Counted from the stretch's first letter, positions 1 to 8,216 are shown. The stretch: 13,000 nt of DNA from an uncultured Gemmatimonadota bacterium (GCA_946479015.1 CAMLEQ010000057.1:1-13000), one strand, 5' to 3'. Program-made: numbers and translations. The notes: generated by a model from the letters alone, not told the origin.

Positions 1-62
1 AACCCGGACAGACACCCCTATCACCCGCACCGCACGACGTGGGAGCGAATGCGAGGCATCCG

Positions 63-494
63 ATGACCCGCACCCCTGGCCGCAAGCGGCCCAGCAATGC
101 TGGCCTGGTGGCCATCGACGATGTGTTCGGCGATGTGCCCGGCTGGAGCGATGCAGTTCAGCGGGCGCGCGTCGGCAACGACGTCGCGCACGCCATTCAC
201 GATCTCCGCAAGCGGCACGGTCTCACCCAGCAGCAGCTCGCGGCCCGGGTCGGCACCACGCAGTCGGTGATCGCTCGGCTCGAGGACGCCGGCTACGAGG
301 GGCACTCCCTGCGGATGCTCGAGCGCATCGCCGCCGCGGTGGGCAGTCGCCTGCACATCGCGTTCATCGATGGTCCGTCTTCCGGCTCCGGCGCGGCGCG
401 GTCGGCAGCCCTCGCGCGAGTCGGCGAGCGGGGCCGGGGGTACCCCACCCGGAAGGACGGGGCGGTGCCGAAGCGTCGGCGATCGGGTTCGTGA
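63..494 (+). CDS. XRE-family HTH protein, HigA/RelB-type antitoxin-like regulator
   Basis: About 143 residues. A helix-turn-helix of the XRE/Cro type spans roughly residues 43-102, with the typical run GLTQQQLAARVG, then TTQSVIARLED and a closing LERIAAAVGSRLHIAF. The 'SVIARLEDAGYEGHS' block is characteristic of XRE proteins that partner RelE/HigB-like toxins and autoregulate the pair. ATG at 63 is chosen because GAGG at 53-56 sits six bases upstream. A GTG at 39 in the same frame lacks such a site, and the frame stays open to base 3, so a longer N-terminus cannot be excluded. The C-terminal tail after about residue 103 is low-complexity and basic and has no recognisable domain. In HigBA and RelE-XRE loci the toxin gene often lies just upstream, which here would be outside the window. 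DNA binding is a confident call; an antitoxin role is inference. Confidence 0.8.
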   Translation: MTRTPGRKRPSNAGLVAIDDVFGDVPGWSDAVQRARVGNDVAHAIHDLRKRHGLTQQQLAARVGTTQSVIARLEDAGYEGHSLRMLERIAAAVGSRLHIAFIDGPSSGSGAARSAALARVGERGRGYPTRKDGAVPKRRRSGS

Positions 495-557
495 GCCTCG
501 CCATAGGGGAACCCACGCCGCCGCATGTCTTCATCTGAGGTGGCCTCTCGCCACTCT

Positions 558-577
558 CCCCGCTCCTTCCCCGCTCC
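558..577. repeat. Short tandem pyrimidine-rich repeat upstream of tatA
   Basis: The 9-mer ccccgctcc occurs at 558-566 and again at 569-577, giving an 11-bp period within a C/T-rich stretch (about 549-588) just before the tatA ribosome binding site. Its role is unknown. In such GC-rich DNA it may be chance. Confidence 0.4.
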
Positions 578-605
578 CCCACCGCCAACGCGCGGAGCTC
601 CCCCG

Positions 606-842
606 ATGGGTTTCGGCAATCTCGGATTCGGCGAGATCCTCATCATCGCCGTCGTCGTCCTCCTCCTCTTCGGCGCCCGGCGCATTCCCGAGGTGCTCGG
701 GTCGATGGGAAAAGGGATCAACGAGTTCAAGCGCGGCCTGCGCGACGTACCCTCGCCCGCCGCGGAGCTGCCGCCGCGCAAGCGTGACGACCGCGAGCCG
801 GTGACGACGCAGGGACGCGGGGAGCCGCTCCGACTCGGCTAG
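606..842 (+). CDS. tatA: Sec-independent protein translocase subunit TatA/TatE
   Basis: A 78-residue protein with classic TatA architecture. A short periplasmic N-terminus (MGFGNLGFGE) is followed by one transmembrane helix at about residues 10-23, the conserved FG hinge (F22-G23), an amphipathic helix (about 25-46, including IPEVLGSMGKGINEFKRGL), and a charged, proline-rich, disordered tail. TatA oligomers form the conduit for export of folded, twin-arginine-signal proteins across the inner membrane together with TatC. The ATG at 606 is supported by GGAG at 594-597 with an 8-base spacer. The frame remains open upstream to 525, but that extension is low-complexity and would place residues ahead of the normally N-terminal helix. 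No tatB or tatC is adjacent, so this is an orphan tatA as is common outside enterobacteria. The FGARRIPE hinge favours TatA over TatB. Confidence 0.93.
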   Translation: MGFGNLGFGEILIIAVVVLLLFGARRIPEVLGSMGKGINEFKRGLRDVPSPAAELPPRKRDDREPVTTQGRGEPLRLG

Positions 843-858
843 CGTCGCTGGCGCGAAA

Positions 859-872
859 GCTCCCGCGGGAGC
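859..872. other. Perfect 14-bp palindrome overlapping the tatA/maa terminator hairpin
   Basis: The stretch gctcccgcgggagc is a perfect palindrome. Its right half (gggagc) is also the first part of the left arm of the longer hairpin at 867-900, so the two structures are mutually exclusive in RNA. Whether this matters is unknown. Confidence 0.5.
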
Positions 873-900
873 GTGGCCGGAGCGGCACGGCCACGCTCCC
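867..900. terminator. Candidate bidirectional terminator hairpin between tatA and maa
   Basis: A perfect 13-bp stem (gggagcgtggccg at 867-879 against cggccacgctccc at 888-900) encloses an 8-base loop. It lies between the tatA stop (842) and the end of the convergent acetyltransferase gene (906), exactly where a shared terminator is expected. There is no T-tract on either side, so termination efficiency is uncertain. The stem itself is seen directly. Confidence 0.65.
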
Positions 901-905
901 ACCGC

Positions 906-1463
906 TCACTCGGTGATCTCGCGGATCACGCGGCACGGGTTCCCCGCCGCGAACACACCCTCCGGCACGTCTCGCGTGACGACGCTGCCCGCGCCGATGA
1001 CGGCGCGCGACCCGATCCGCACGCCCGCGAGAATGAGCGCCCCGCCGCCCACCCACACGTCGGATCCGATCTCGATCGGCTCGCCGTACTCCCGGCGCCG
1101 CCGCAGCTCGGCGTTCATCGGGTGGAGGGGGGTGAGGATCTGCACCCCCGGCCCGAAGAGCGAGTAGTCCCCGATCCGCACGGGGCAGACATCGAGCACG
1201 ACGCAGTTGAAGTTGAAGAACACCCGCTCGCCGAGCTCGATGTTCGTCCCGTAGTCGCAGAAGAAGGGCGGCTGCATGCAGACCGTGTCCCCACCCCGGC
1301 CGAAGAGCGCGCTGACGATGGCCCGGCGCGCCTCCGTCTCGCTCTCACTCGTGGCGTTCAGCGCCTGGCACAGGTCGCGGGCGCGCTCGCGGGCGGCGAT
1401 GAGCTCGGGGTCGAGCGGGTCGTACAGGTGGCCCGCCAGCATCTTCTCGTGTTCGGACGGCAT
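906..1463 (-). CDS. maa: Maltose O-acetyltransferase-like hexapeptide transferase
   Basis: A 185-residue member of the Maa/LacA/NodL sugar O-acetyltransferase group, normal in length. Residues about 5-58 form the maltose-acetyltransferase cap (MLAGHLYDPLDPELIAARERAR). Residues about 70-185 are hexapeptide repeats of a left-handed beta-helix (IGDYSLFGPGVQI, IGSDVWVGGGALIL, IGSRAVIGAGSVV), ending in the family signature AAGNPCRVIREI. His114 in LTPLHPMN matches the catalytic histidine. Members transfer acetyl from acetyl-CoA to a sugar hydroxyl in the cytoplasm; the natural acceptor is usually unknown, so 'maltose' is a family label. The ATG at 1463 has GGAG at 1470-1473 with a 6-base spacer. 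It lies downstream of the receptor gene on the same strand, but the 114-bp gap contains a hairpin, so it is probably a separate transcript. Confidence 0.9.
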   Translation of the reverse strand: MPSEHEKMLAGHLYDPLDPELIAARERARDLCQALNATSESETEARRAIVSALFGRGGDTVCMQPPFFCDYGTNIELGERVFFNFNCVVLDVCPVRIGDYSLFGPGVQILTPLHPMNAELRRRREYGEPIEIGSDVWVGGGALILAGVRIGSRAVIGAGSVVTRDVPEGVFAAGNPCRVIREITE

Positions 1464-1541
1464 GCACGGCTCCGGGAAGGGGTTCGGACCGGCAGGCGCA
1501 ACTTTGACGCCCGCGCCGACAGCCCCGCCTTCTCCGGCACC

Positions 1542-1568
1542 GGAACGGGTGGAGCGACGCCCCGTTCC
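1542..1568 (-). terminator. Candidate terminator of the M16/TonB-receptor operon
   Basis: An 8-bp perfect stem (ggaacggg at 1542-1549 against cccgttcc at 1561-1568) has an 11-base loop and begins 9 bases beyond the receptor stop codon in the direction of minus-strand transcription. No T-run follows it. Position, rather than sequence, is the main support. Confidence 0.45.
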
Positions 1569-1577
1569 CCCTCCCGC

Positions 1578-4500
1578 TCACTTCCGCTTCATCCTCCGCA
1601 GCCGATCCAGCCCCTCCAGCATTCCGCGCGGCAGCCGTTTCTTCTGCGCCTCGGTCAGCTCCCCGACCGCCTGCGCGAGCGCGTCCGCCATGTGGAAGGA
1701 CATCTCCCTCGAGTACTTCGCGATCCGATTCGTGAGGTCGCGGTCGCTGAGGTGCTTCTGGTGCTTCACGATCCACTCCGCCAGCGGCCGGAGCGTGGTG
1801 TCGTTGCGCGCCCGCAGCTCCACGCGGATCCGCTCCATCCCCTGCACCTGCTGCTCGGTGAGCAGCAGCGAGTCGCGCAGGCCGAGGAGCATGGCCACCG
1901 GATCCATCGTGAGCCGCTGCAGCCGCTCGCTCACCGCGGAGAGATCCTCCGGCGCCCGCCCCTCCTCGCTCACGAGCCCGAGCCCGCGCGCCATCTCGTC
2001 GCGCGGCGGCCCGCCGATCTGGAGCTTGGCGCCGATCACCACCTGAAAGGGCTGCACGTACGTCGCGCCGCGCGTGGCGCTCCGGCCGCCGTAGCCGAAG
2101 TTCTGGTTCACGCGATAATGGAAAGCGCGCGTGTCGGGATCGAAGCCGTCCACGTAGAGCAGCGTCGGGTCGAGCGGATAGTTGCCGAACGCCCAGCCGA
2201 GCGACGTGTTGCTCAGCCCCGCCAGCCGCAGCAGCGCGCCCATCGCGTTCTGCGCGGTGACGGTGAGCTGGAGGTGATCGCCCAACCACACGTCGCGCCC
2301 CATGAACGGGAGCGACGGCAGCTCGATCTGCACGTTCGGCTGGATGAGCCATCCGGTGCGACAACTGTTCGCCCCCGCGATCGTCCCCACCTGCCGGCGC
2401 AGACACGACCGCACGGCCGGCGGCGCGCTCCCGAGGAGCGTCTGCATCTGCGCCGCCATCGCGCTGTCGGCGGTCGCCGCGGGATCGAACACGAACGCGC
2501 GGTCGTTCGACATCCCGTCGCCGTTCACGTCCCCCGACACCATGGGCGTGTACGAGAGTCCGGAGGAGATCCGCGTCTGGAGCGAGATCCCACCCCAGCG
2601 CCCCGCGTAGAGATTCGCCGAGATGTCGAGCTGGTCGCGCGGCTGCCCGTTCGTCGCCCACTCGAGGAGGAACGGGTTCCCCGCGGTGGATCCGTCGAAG
2701 CCGCGCTGCAGCGTGCGCGTGCTCGTGTGCGTGTACTGGAGGTTGTAGCTGATGCGCCCGAACAATGGCTCGGGCGGAGCGAGGGAGATCCCGAACTGCG
2801 ACGAGTACGTGCGCAGGTCGCTCCGTGTCTCGCGCACGGCGGAGAAGCGATCGCTCACGCGCGAGGCGCCGGGCGCCACCACGCCGGTCCCCGGCACGAT
2901 GGCGTCGGGCGACGCGTACACGGGACGATCGTCCTCGGCGGGGAGGGTGAACGCCGGCGTGTCGCGCAGGTTCAGGTCCATGCTCCCCTCCACGTGCACC
3001 TCGCGCGAGAGCTGCGCCTGCGCCGACACGCCCCACCCCTTCACCCTGAGCCCGCCGATCGCGAGGTTGCCGCGCCAGCTCGTGGGCGCGCGGTACGCGG
3101 GATCGAACAGCATCACGCTCGGCCGGTCGCTCGAGAACTCCACCGGCGCGCTCCCATCGAGGCACGCGCTGGGGACGGCGCCGCTGTCGCTGGCGTAGCG
3201 CGTCCAGTCGGGCACCGGCGTGGCGTCGCCGGCGCAGGTGAGCTGGCGCACGGCATCGGGGAGACCGGTGGCGTCCACGAGCGAGGCGATGCGCGATGGC
3301 GGGATCACGCCGTGGAACGCCCCGATGCCGCCGTCGATGCGCAGGTCGCGCCACCAGTCGGTGGGCGCGGCGCGCTGGCCGAGCAGCACGTCGAAGCCGA
3401 GGCGCGGGCTCACCCCCACGTCCGTGGGCGCGAAGTCCGTGCGCCGCCCATAGAGCGAGTCCACCACCGGATTGTACGCGGGGCGCGTCCCGGAGTGAGC
3501 GAGGTCCACGCGCACCCCGTACTCGAGATGCGCGATGGGCGAGACGCGGAACTTGTCATCGAGCGAGAACGCCCCCGTCACCGCGGAGGTCGCGCGCTCG
3601 CGCGAGGAGATGGTGCGGCTGTACGACGCCGGCCGGTTCGCGGCGAGATCGTCGAGGGACAGGAAGGTGAACTGCCCGTACGGGTTCGCGACGCTCAACG
3701 ACGACGTGCGGTCGATGTGCAGCTCCTGCCCGAAGGTGATCGCATGCCGGCTCCGGTGCGGGAGCCAGTGCAGCGCGTTCGTGGCGTGCCAGCTCGACGT
3801 CGTGTTGCGCGAGATGCCGCTCGTTCCGCCGCCGAAATCGAGCTGTGCGAGCCCGCTCCGCCCGTCGGAGAAGTCGGCGCCCACGCGCACCTGCCCGTGC
3901 GGCAGGAACAGGTACGGATCGGTGGACTGCACGTTCCGCTGGAAGGCGACGTTCACCTCGTCCATCAATCCGGCCACGTACGCGCTCGCCTTCGACGTGA
4001 TCCCCAGCGAGCTGGCGCGGCTGCGGTTCGCCACCGAGGAGAAGGCGAGCGGAGAGAGGCCGTTCCCGCCGTTGTTCGCCACGCTCCCCTGGAAGGTGGT
4101 GGTGAGCGTGCTCGTGGCGGTGGGGAGCCAGTCGAGTCGCGCGAAGCCGCTGAGCTGATCGCTCTCCTCTCCGCCGGGAATGGAGGACATGGTGCGCGGC
4201 ACGCCGAGTGACTCGAGCGTGCTGCCGAGCACGCCGATGGTGTCGGCGCCGACGCCGAACCGGTCGAGGAGCGCCCGCGTGGGATCATCGAGCGTGGGCG
4301 TGCTGTTGCCGGTCCGCTGCACCTGGAACGCGCTGAAGTAGCGCAGCTTCTCGCGCTGGATCGGCCCGCCCACGCTGCCATCCACGGAATACCGGCGCGG
4401 GATGGGGCTCAGCGAGGTTGGATCGGCCCACGCGAGGTGCGGGTCGGAGAGCGTGCTGCTGAGCGAGCCCTCGAACTTGTCGCTCCCCTTTCGCGTGATG

Positions 4501-5243
4501 AGCGAGAGCTGCCCGCCGGCGAAGCCGCCCTGCGTGGCATCGTACGTGGTCGTGTTCATGCGCGCGCCCGCGATGGCACCCCCCGGCAGGAGGCCGCCGC
4601 GGGTGCTCACGCCGTCCACCTGCACATCGTTCTGGTCGGCGGCGGCGCCGAGTACCGAGAAGCTGTCCAGCCCCGCGCCGCCGCCCTGCAGGTACGCCAC
4701 GCCGGGGACGCGCGCCGCGAGCCGCGCCAGGTCCGATGGATCGAGCGAGAAGAGCGCGCCCTGGAGCGCGTTCTGCCCGCTCCCGCCGATCGACGAATCG
4801 GCGCCCACCCCGCCCTGCCCCAGCACCTCCACGGTGTCCAGGCTCGTGCGCACGATGCCCATCGCGATCCGCGACTCGAGCACGGGGTCGGCGTCGCCGC
4901 CGAGCGGTTTCACGACGCGCACCACCGTGCGCGCGAGGCCGATGGCCCGCACGGCCACCACGTACTGCCCCGTCCCCTCCCCGAACAGCACCACGTACTC
5001 GCCGTGATCGTTGGTGTGCGTGGTGCGTGTCTCGCCGCTGCCGAGCGCGGTGACGGTGACCTGTGCCCCCGCCACGGGCTGGCCGTCCGGTCCCACCACG
5101 GTGCCGCGCACGATCTCCGAGCTGCCGCCCCCCACCGGGCCGGAGTCCTGCGCGCTCGCCGCGGACGCGAGACACGAGAGCGACGCGAGCACGAGCAGCG
5201 CGAGCATCGACCACAGCACTTCCCGTGTGCAGCGACGGCTCAC
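1578..5243 (-). CDS. TonB-dependent receptor, carboxypeptidase-regulatory-like N-terminus, unusual helical C-terminal tail
   Basis: A 1221-residue outer-membrane receptor of the Oar-like group. In order: signal peptide (about 1-32); a carboxypeptidase-regulatory-like beta-sandwich (about 44-118, starting IVRGTVVGPDGQPVAGAQVTV); plug (about 155-252, with LARLAARVPGVAYL and NDVQVDGVSTRGG); a 22-strand-type barrel (about 255-1077) containing DVNGDGMSNDRAF and two paired-cysteine loops. Family members move a bound ligand across the outer membrane using TonB energy; the ligand here is unknown. After the last barrel strand (VVIGAKLQIGG) there are about 144 more residues, predicted helical, with LTEQQ near 1128 and LTEAQ near 1196. 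That is unlike ordinary receptors, which end at the barrel. The GTG start overlaps the protease stop as GTGA; GGAGG at 5251-5255 with a 7-base spacer supports it and implies translational coupling. Susceptibility to RNA polymerase read-through into maa is limited by the hairpin downstream. Confidence 0.9.
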   Translation of the reverse strand: MSRRCTREVLWSMLALLVLASLSCLASAASAQDSGPVGGGSSEIVRGTVVGPDGQPVAGAQVTVTALGSGETRTTHTNDHGEYVVLFGEGTGQYVVAVRAIGLARTVVRVVKPLGGDADPVLESRIAMGIVRTSLDTVEVLGQGGVGADSSIGGSGQNALQGALFSLDPSDLARLAARVPGVAYLQGGGAGLDSFSVLGAAADQNDVQVDGVSTRGGLLPGGAIAGARMNTTTYDATQGGFAGGQLSLITRKGSDKFEGSLSSTLSDPHLAWADPTSLSPIPRRYSVDGSVGGPIQREKLRYFSAFQVQRTGNSTPTLDDPTRALLDRFGVGADTIGVLGSTLESLGVPRTMSSIPGGEESDQLSGFARLDWLPTATSTLTTTFQGSVANNGGNGLSPLAFSSVANRSRASSLGITSKASAYVAGLMDEVNVAFQRNVQSTDPYLFLPHGQVRVGADFSDGRSGLAQLDFGGGTSGISRNTTSSWHATNALHWLPHRSRHAITFGQELHIDRTSSLSVANPYGQFTFLSLDDLAANRPASYSRTISSRERATSAVTGAFSLDDKFRVSPIAHLEYGVRVDLAHSGTRPAYNPVVDSLYGRRTDFAPTDVGVSPRLGFDVLLGQRAAPTDWWRDLRIDGGIGAFHGVIPPSRIASLVDATGLPDAVRQLTCAGDATPVPDWTRYASDSGAVPSACLDGSAPVEFSSDRPSVMLFDPAYRAPTSWRGNLAIGGLRVKGWGVSAQAQLSREVHVEGSMDLNLRDTPAFTLPAEDDRPVYASPDAIVPGTGVVAPGASRVSDRFSAVRETRSDLRTYSSQFGISLAPPEPLFGRISYNLQYTHTSTRTLQRGFDGSTAGNPFLLEWATNGQPRDQLDISANLYAGRWGGISLQTRISSGLSYTPMVSGDVNGDGMSNDRAFVFDPAATADSAMAAQMQTLLGSAPPAVRSCLRRQVGTIAGANSCRTGWLIQPNVQIELPSLPFMGRDVWLGDHLQLTVTAQNAMGALLRLAGLSNTSLGWAFGNYPLDPTLLYVDGFDPDTRAFHYRVNQNFGYGGRSATRGATYVQPFQVVIGAKLQIGGPPRDEMARGLGLVSEEGRAPEDLSAVSERLQRLTMDPVAMLLGLRDSLLLTEQQVQGMERIRVELRARNDTTLRPLAEWIVKHQKHLSDRDLTNRIAKYSREMSFHMADALAQAVGELTEAQKKRLPRGMLEGLDRLRRMKRK

Positions 5244-8068
5244 CGCTCGTCCTCCGGAAGGAGCATCACCTGCACGTAGCGCGACAGGTCGAGATATCGC
5301 CGCGCCGCCTCGCGCACGTCGGAGGGCGTGATCGTGTCGGCGATCCGGTCATCGTCGCCCAGCCCCTCGAAGTCCCAGCCGCGCTGATCGTAGAGCGCGA
5401 TGGTCTGCAGCCAGAACGCGTTCGTGCGCGCCGCGGTCTCGCGCTCCCGCCGCGCCGCCTCCCGGAACTTCTCGAGCTCCAGCGCCGTCGGACCGTCGGC
5501 CTCGAGCCTCGAGACCTGCGCGAACACCTCGCGCCGGAGCCCATCGATGCGCTCCGGATCGGCGCCGAAGCGCACGGTGAGCCGGTACTCGGGCACCGGC
5601 ACCGCCTCCTGCTCCGCCGTCACGGACACACCGTACACACCGCCGAGCGTCTCCCGCAGCTCCTCCCACAGGCGCTGCTGCAGCACGTCCGCGAGCGCCC
5701 GCAGCAGCACGCGCTCCCGGAGCGACGTCTCCGCGCGGCCATGAAAGACGAGCGCCAGCGCCGCCTTCGGCTCCGTCCCCTTGCGCACCACGCGCACGGT
5801 GATCCCCGACGGCGGACGCTCCCCCGTGTCGCGCCACCGGCCCCAGCCCCCGCTGGCCGGCAGTCCGCCCAGGTAGCGCGCCACCAGCGGGCGGATCGAA
5901 TCGCGGTCGAACGCGCCGACGATCACGAACGTGAACCCCGTCGCATCGGCGAACCGGCTCCGGAAGAAGGCGAGCGACTTCGCGGCATCGAGCGCGCGCA
6001 CGTACGTGGTGTCGAGCACGCGCACGCGCGGCGAGTGGTCGGCGAGCAGGAGCGCGAGCGTGTCCTCGAACGCCGCCTCCGGGCTCGCGGCGCGGTGCGC
6101 GAGCGCCTCGCGGAGCTGCGACTCGTAGTGCCGGAAGACGGCCGAGTCGAGACGCGGCGCGGTGAACTCGAGGTACAGGAGCTGGAACAGCGTCGTCAGG
6201 TCCTTCGGCGGCGCTTGCCCCCACACCCCCTCGCCGTACGGCCCGATCGCGCCCCCCACGTGCGCGAGCGTCCCCGAGAGGCGCTTGCGCAGCGCGTCGG
6301 CATCGAACGCGCCGAGCCCGCTCTCGCTCACGAGCGGGAGCGCGGTGGCGGCGGGAACGAGCTCGCTGTCCGGCACCGCCGACATCCCGCCGTCGCGGTA
6401 GCTCGTGACGAGGATCTGGCCGGGGTCGAAGCTCGTCGGCTGGAGGATCACGCGCACGCCGTTGGAGAGCGTCCAGATGTCGATGCCGAGCGAGTCGAAG
6501 TGCATCGCGTACACCACGCGCCCCGGCGCCGGCGGCGAGGCGAGCAGCGGCGCGGCGGTGGCACTGTCCACGTACGGGGGGAGCGCGCGCGGGGGACGCG
6601 CCAGCGCCGCGGCGACCGACTCCGGCGTGGGGAGCACGGGCGGGACGCTCGCCGGTCCGGAGACGAGCACGACCAGATTCGAATCGGTCGTCCGCTCCAT
6701 CGCGATCCGCCGCAGCTCGGCGAGCCCGATCGTGGGGACGATCCGCCGCGCGAGCGTCAGCTCCGTGTCGAGCGACGGCGTGCGGCCGCCGTCGAGGTAC
6801 TCATCGATGAGCGTCGCGGCGAGCTGCGACGACGGGAGCTCGGCGCGCTGCGTTTCGAGCTGGTCGTAGCGACGCAGCACGGCGGACCGTTCGCGCTCGA
6901 GCTCGGCCGCGGTGAAGCCGCCGCGCGCCACGCGCGCCGCCTCGGCGCGCAGCGCGTCGATCGCGCGCGGCACGCCGCGATCGTCCACGCGCGCGGACAG
7001 CTCGTGCACGTCCATCGGGCGCACGGGCGTGCCCGAGCTGGCACGCGCCGAGAGAAAGGGCGCGTGCTCCCCGTGCGCCGCCTCGTCGAGGCGGGCACCG
7101 AGCAGGTCGTCGTACATCCCCTCGGCGATCGCGCGCCGGAAGTCCCCCTCCGTGCGCACCGCGCGATGGCGTCGCTCCGTCACCAGCGCCACCGTCGTGC
7201 TCGTCGCCTCCGGATCCGCGACCACCGACGAGCGCGGCGCGCCGTGCTCCGGCGGTTTGGGAATGGGGCGCGGCAGCGCGTGCGAGGCCGGCGGGATGCC
7301 CCCGAACAGCGCGCGCACGCGCGCGGCGACCGCATCCGCATCCACATCGCCGACGATCACCACCGCCATGAGGTTCGGACGGTACCAGTCGTGATAGAAG
7401 CGGCGCAACTCGGCGGCCGTGCAGCGCTCCAGCGTGGACACGCGACCGATCGGCTCCCGTCCCACGTAGCGCGAGCCGGCGAGGAGCACCGGGAGCTGCC
7501 GGTCGTGGATGCGCGCGCTCGCGCCGCGGCGCAGCCGCCACTCCTCGATCACCACCTTCCGCTCGCGCTCCAGCTCCGCCGAATCGAGCGTGAGGCCGTG
7601 CGCCCAGTCGGCGAGGATCTGGAGGCCGCTGGCCAGCACGGGCGTGCTGTCGGTGGGGATCGTGAGGCGGTACACCGTCTCGTCGTACGAGGTGACGGCG
7701 TTGATGTCCGCGCCCACGCGCATCCCCGCGCGCTCCAGGTAGTCCCACACCGCGTGCCCGGGAAAGTGCGTGGAGCCGTCGAAGGCCAGGTGCTCGAGCA
7801 GGTGCGCGAGCCCGCGCTGGTCGTCGTCCTCGAGCACCGATCCCGCGTGCACCACCAGGCGCAGCTCGGCGCGGTGCGCCGGATAGCCGTTGGGGAGCAC
7901 GTAGTAGGTGAGCCCGTTCGGGAGGCGCCCGCTGCGGACGGCAGGATTCTCCGGGAGCGGACGGTCGGCCGGAGCCGTCGATGGATTCCCTCCGCGCTGC
8001 GCGACGAGCGGGCGGGGGAGCGTGGCGAGTATGGCGATCGCGCCGAGCGCGAGGAGACGCTGGTGCAT
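5240..8068 (-). CDS. PqqL-like M16 zinc metalloprotease, exported
   Basis: A 942-residue M16 (pitrilysin/insulinase) peptidase, close to the length of E. coli PqqL. A signal peptide (about 1-24, LLALGAIAILATLPRPLVAQ) sends it to the periplasm. The inverted zinc motif HLLEH is at His89-Glu92-His93, and Glu169 in ERERKVVIEEWR lies 76 residues on as the expected third ligand, so the N-terminal half looks catalytic. The block GADINAVTSYDETVYRL is typical of PqqL-type members. The C-terminal half (about 490-942) is the second M16 lobe and keeps the substrate-binding Arg/Tyr pair in LRETLGGVYGVSV. M16 enzymes form a clamshell that degrades small proteins or peptides. The ATG at 8068 has agaggt at 8077-8082 with an 8-base spacer. 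It is first in the operon, and its stop overlaps the receptor start. A role in processing an imported substrate is inferred from this pairing. Confidence 0.93.
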   Translation of the reverse strand: MHQRLLALGAIAILATLPRPLVAQRGGNPSTAPADRPLPENPAVRSGRLPNGLTYYVLPNGYPAHRAELRLVVHAGSVLEDDDQRGLAHLLEHLAFDGSTHFPGHAVWDYLERAGMRVGADINAVTSYDETVYRLTIPTDSTPVLASGLQILADWAHGLTLDSAELERERKVVIEEWRLRRGASARIHDRQLPVLLAGSRYVGREPIGRVSTLERCTAAELRRFYHDWYRPNLMAVVIVGDVDADAVAARVRALFGGIPPASHALPRPIPKPPEHGAPRSSVVADPEATSTTVALVTERRHRAVRTEGDFRRAIAEGMYDDLLGARLDEAAHGEHAPFLSARASSGTPVRPMDVHELSARVDDRGVPRAIDALRAEAARVARGGFTAAELERERSAVLRRYDQLETQRAELPSSQLAATLIDEYLDGGRTPSLDTELTLARRIVPTIGLAELRRIAMERTTDSNLVVLVSGPASVPPVLPTPESVAAALARPPRALPPYVDSATAAPLLASPPAPGRVVYAMHFDSLGIDIWTLSNGVRVILQPTSFDPGQILVTSYRDGGMSAVPDSELVPAATALPLVSESGLGAFDADALRKRLSGTLAHVGGAIGPYGEGVWGQAPPKDLTTLFQLLYLEFTAPRLDSAVFRHYESQLREALAHRAASPEAAFEDTLALLLADHSPRVRVLDTTYVRALDAAKSLAFFRSRFADATGFTFVIVGAFDRDSIRPLVARYLGGLPASGGWGRWRDTGERPPSGITVRVVRKGTEPKAALALVFHGRAETSLRERVLLRALADVLQQRLWEELRETLGGVYGVSVTAEQEAVPVPEYRLTVRFGADPERIDGLRREVFAQVSRLEADGPTALELEKFREAARRERETAARTNAFWLQTIALYDQRGWDFEGLGDDDRIADTITPSDVREAARRYLDLSRYVQVMLLPEDER

Positions 8069-8160
8069 GGTCGGCGACCTCTAGCGGCAGCCGATGGTGT
8101 GCCGTTCCGTCGGGCACGATGCGTCGGGGCGGTGCGGCATGCCAGCGAAACGACGAGTGA

Positions 8161-8216
8161 TTCGGGGTCGGCCAGGGCACGAGGCCCGGTGGAGCGGGGC
8201 GACGGCCCGACCGAAG
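8161..8216. repeat. Imperfect inverted repeat in the divergent region
   Basis: The left arm at 8161-8173 (ttcggggtcggcc) pairs with the right arm at 8204-8216 (ggcccgaccgaag, read in reverse complement), with a 2-base and a 1-base bulge. A smaller gggc/gccc hairpin can form inside. It could be a structured leader or a protein-binding site; nothing in the sequence decides between these. Confidence 0.4.

Noticed and set aside
485..514. A 6-bp inverted repeat (gggttc/gaaccc) around the XRE gene stop codon, considered as a terminator.
   Set aside because: Short stem with an 18-base loop, and it includes the last codons of the gene. This is expected by chance at this GC content.
1345..3354. A 669-codon minus-strand frame inside the receptor gene.
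   Set aside because: It is out of frame with the receptor, Arg/Ala-rich, and has no recognisable domain. The receptor frame shows clear domain structure throughout.
873..4211. An open frame of 1112 codons on the plus strand.
   Set aside because: It is antisense to the acetyltransferase and receptor genes. Its translation is rich in Arg, His and Pro with no domain, which is the usual shadow of high-GC codon usage on the opposite strand.
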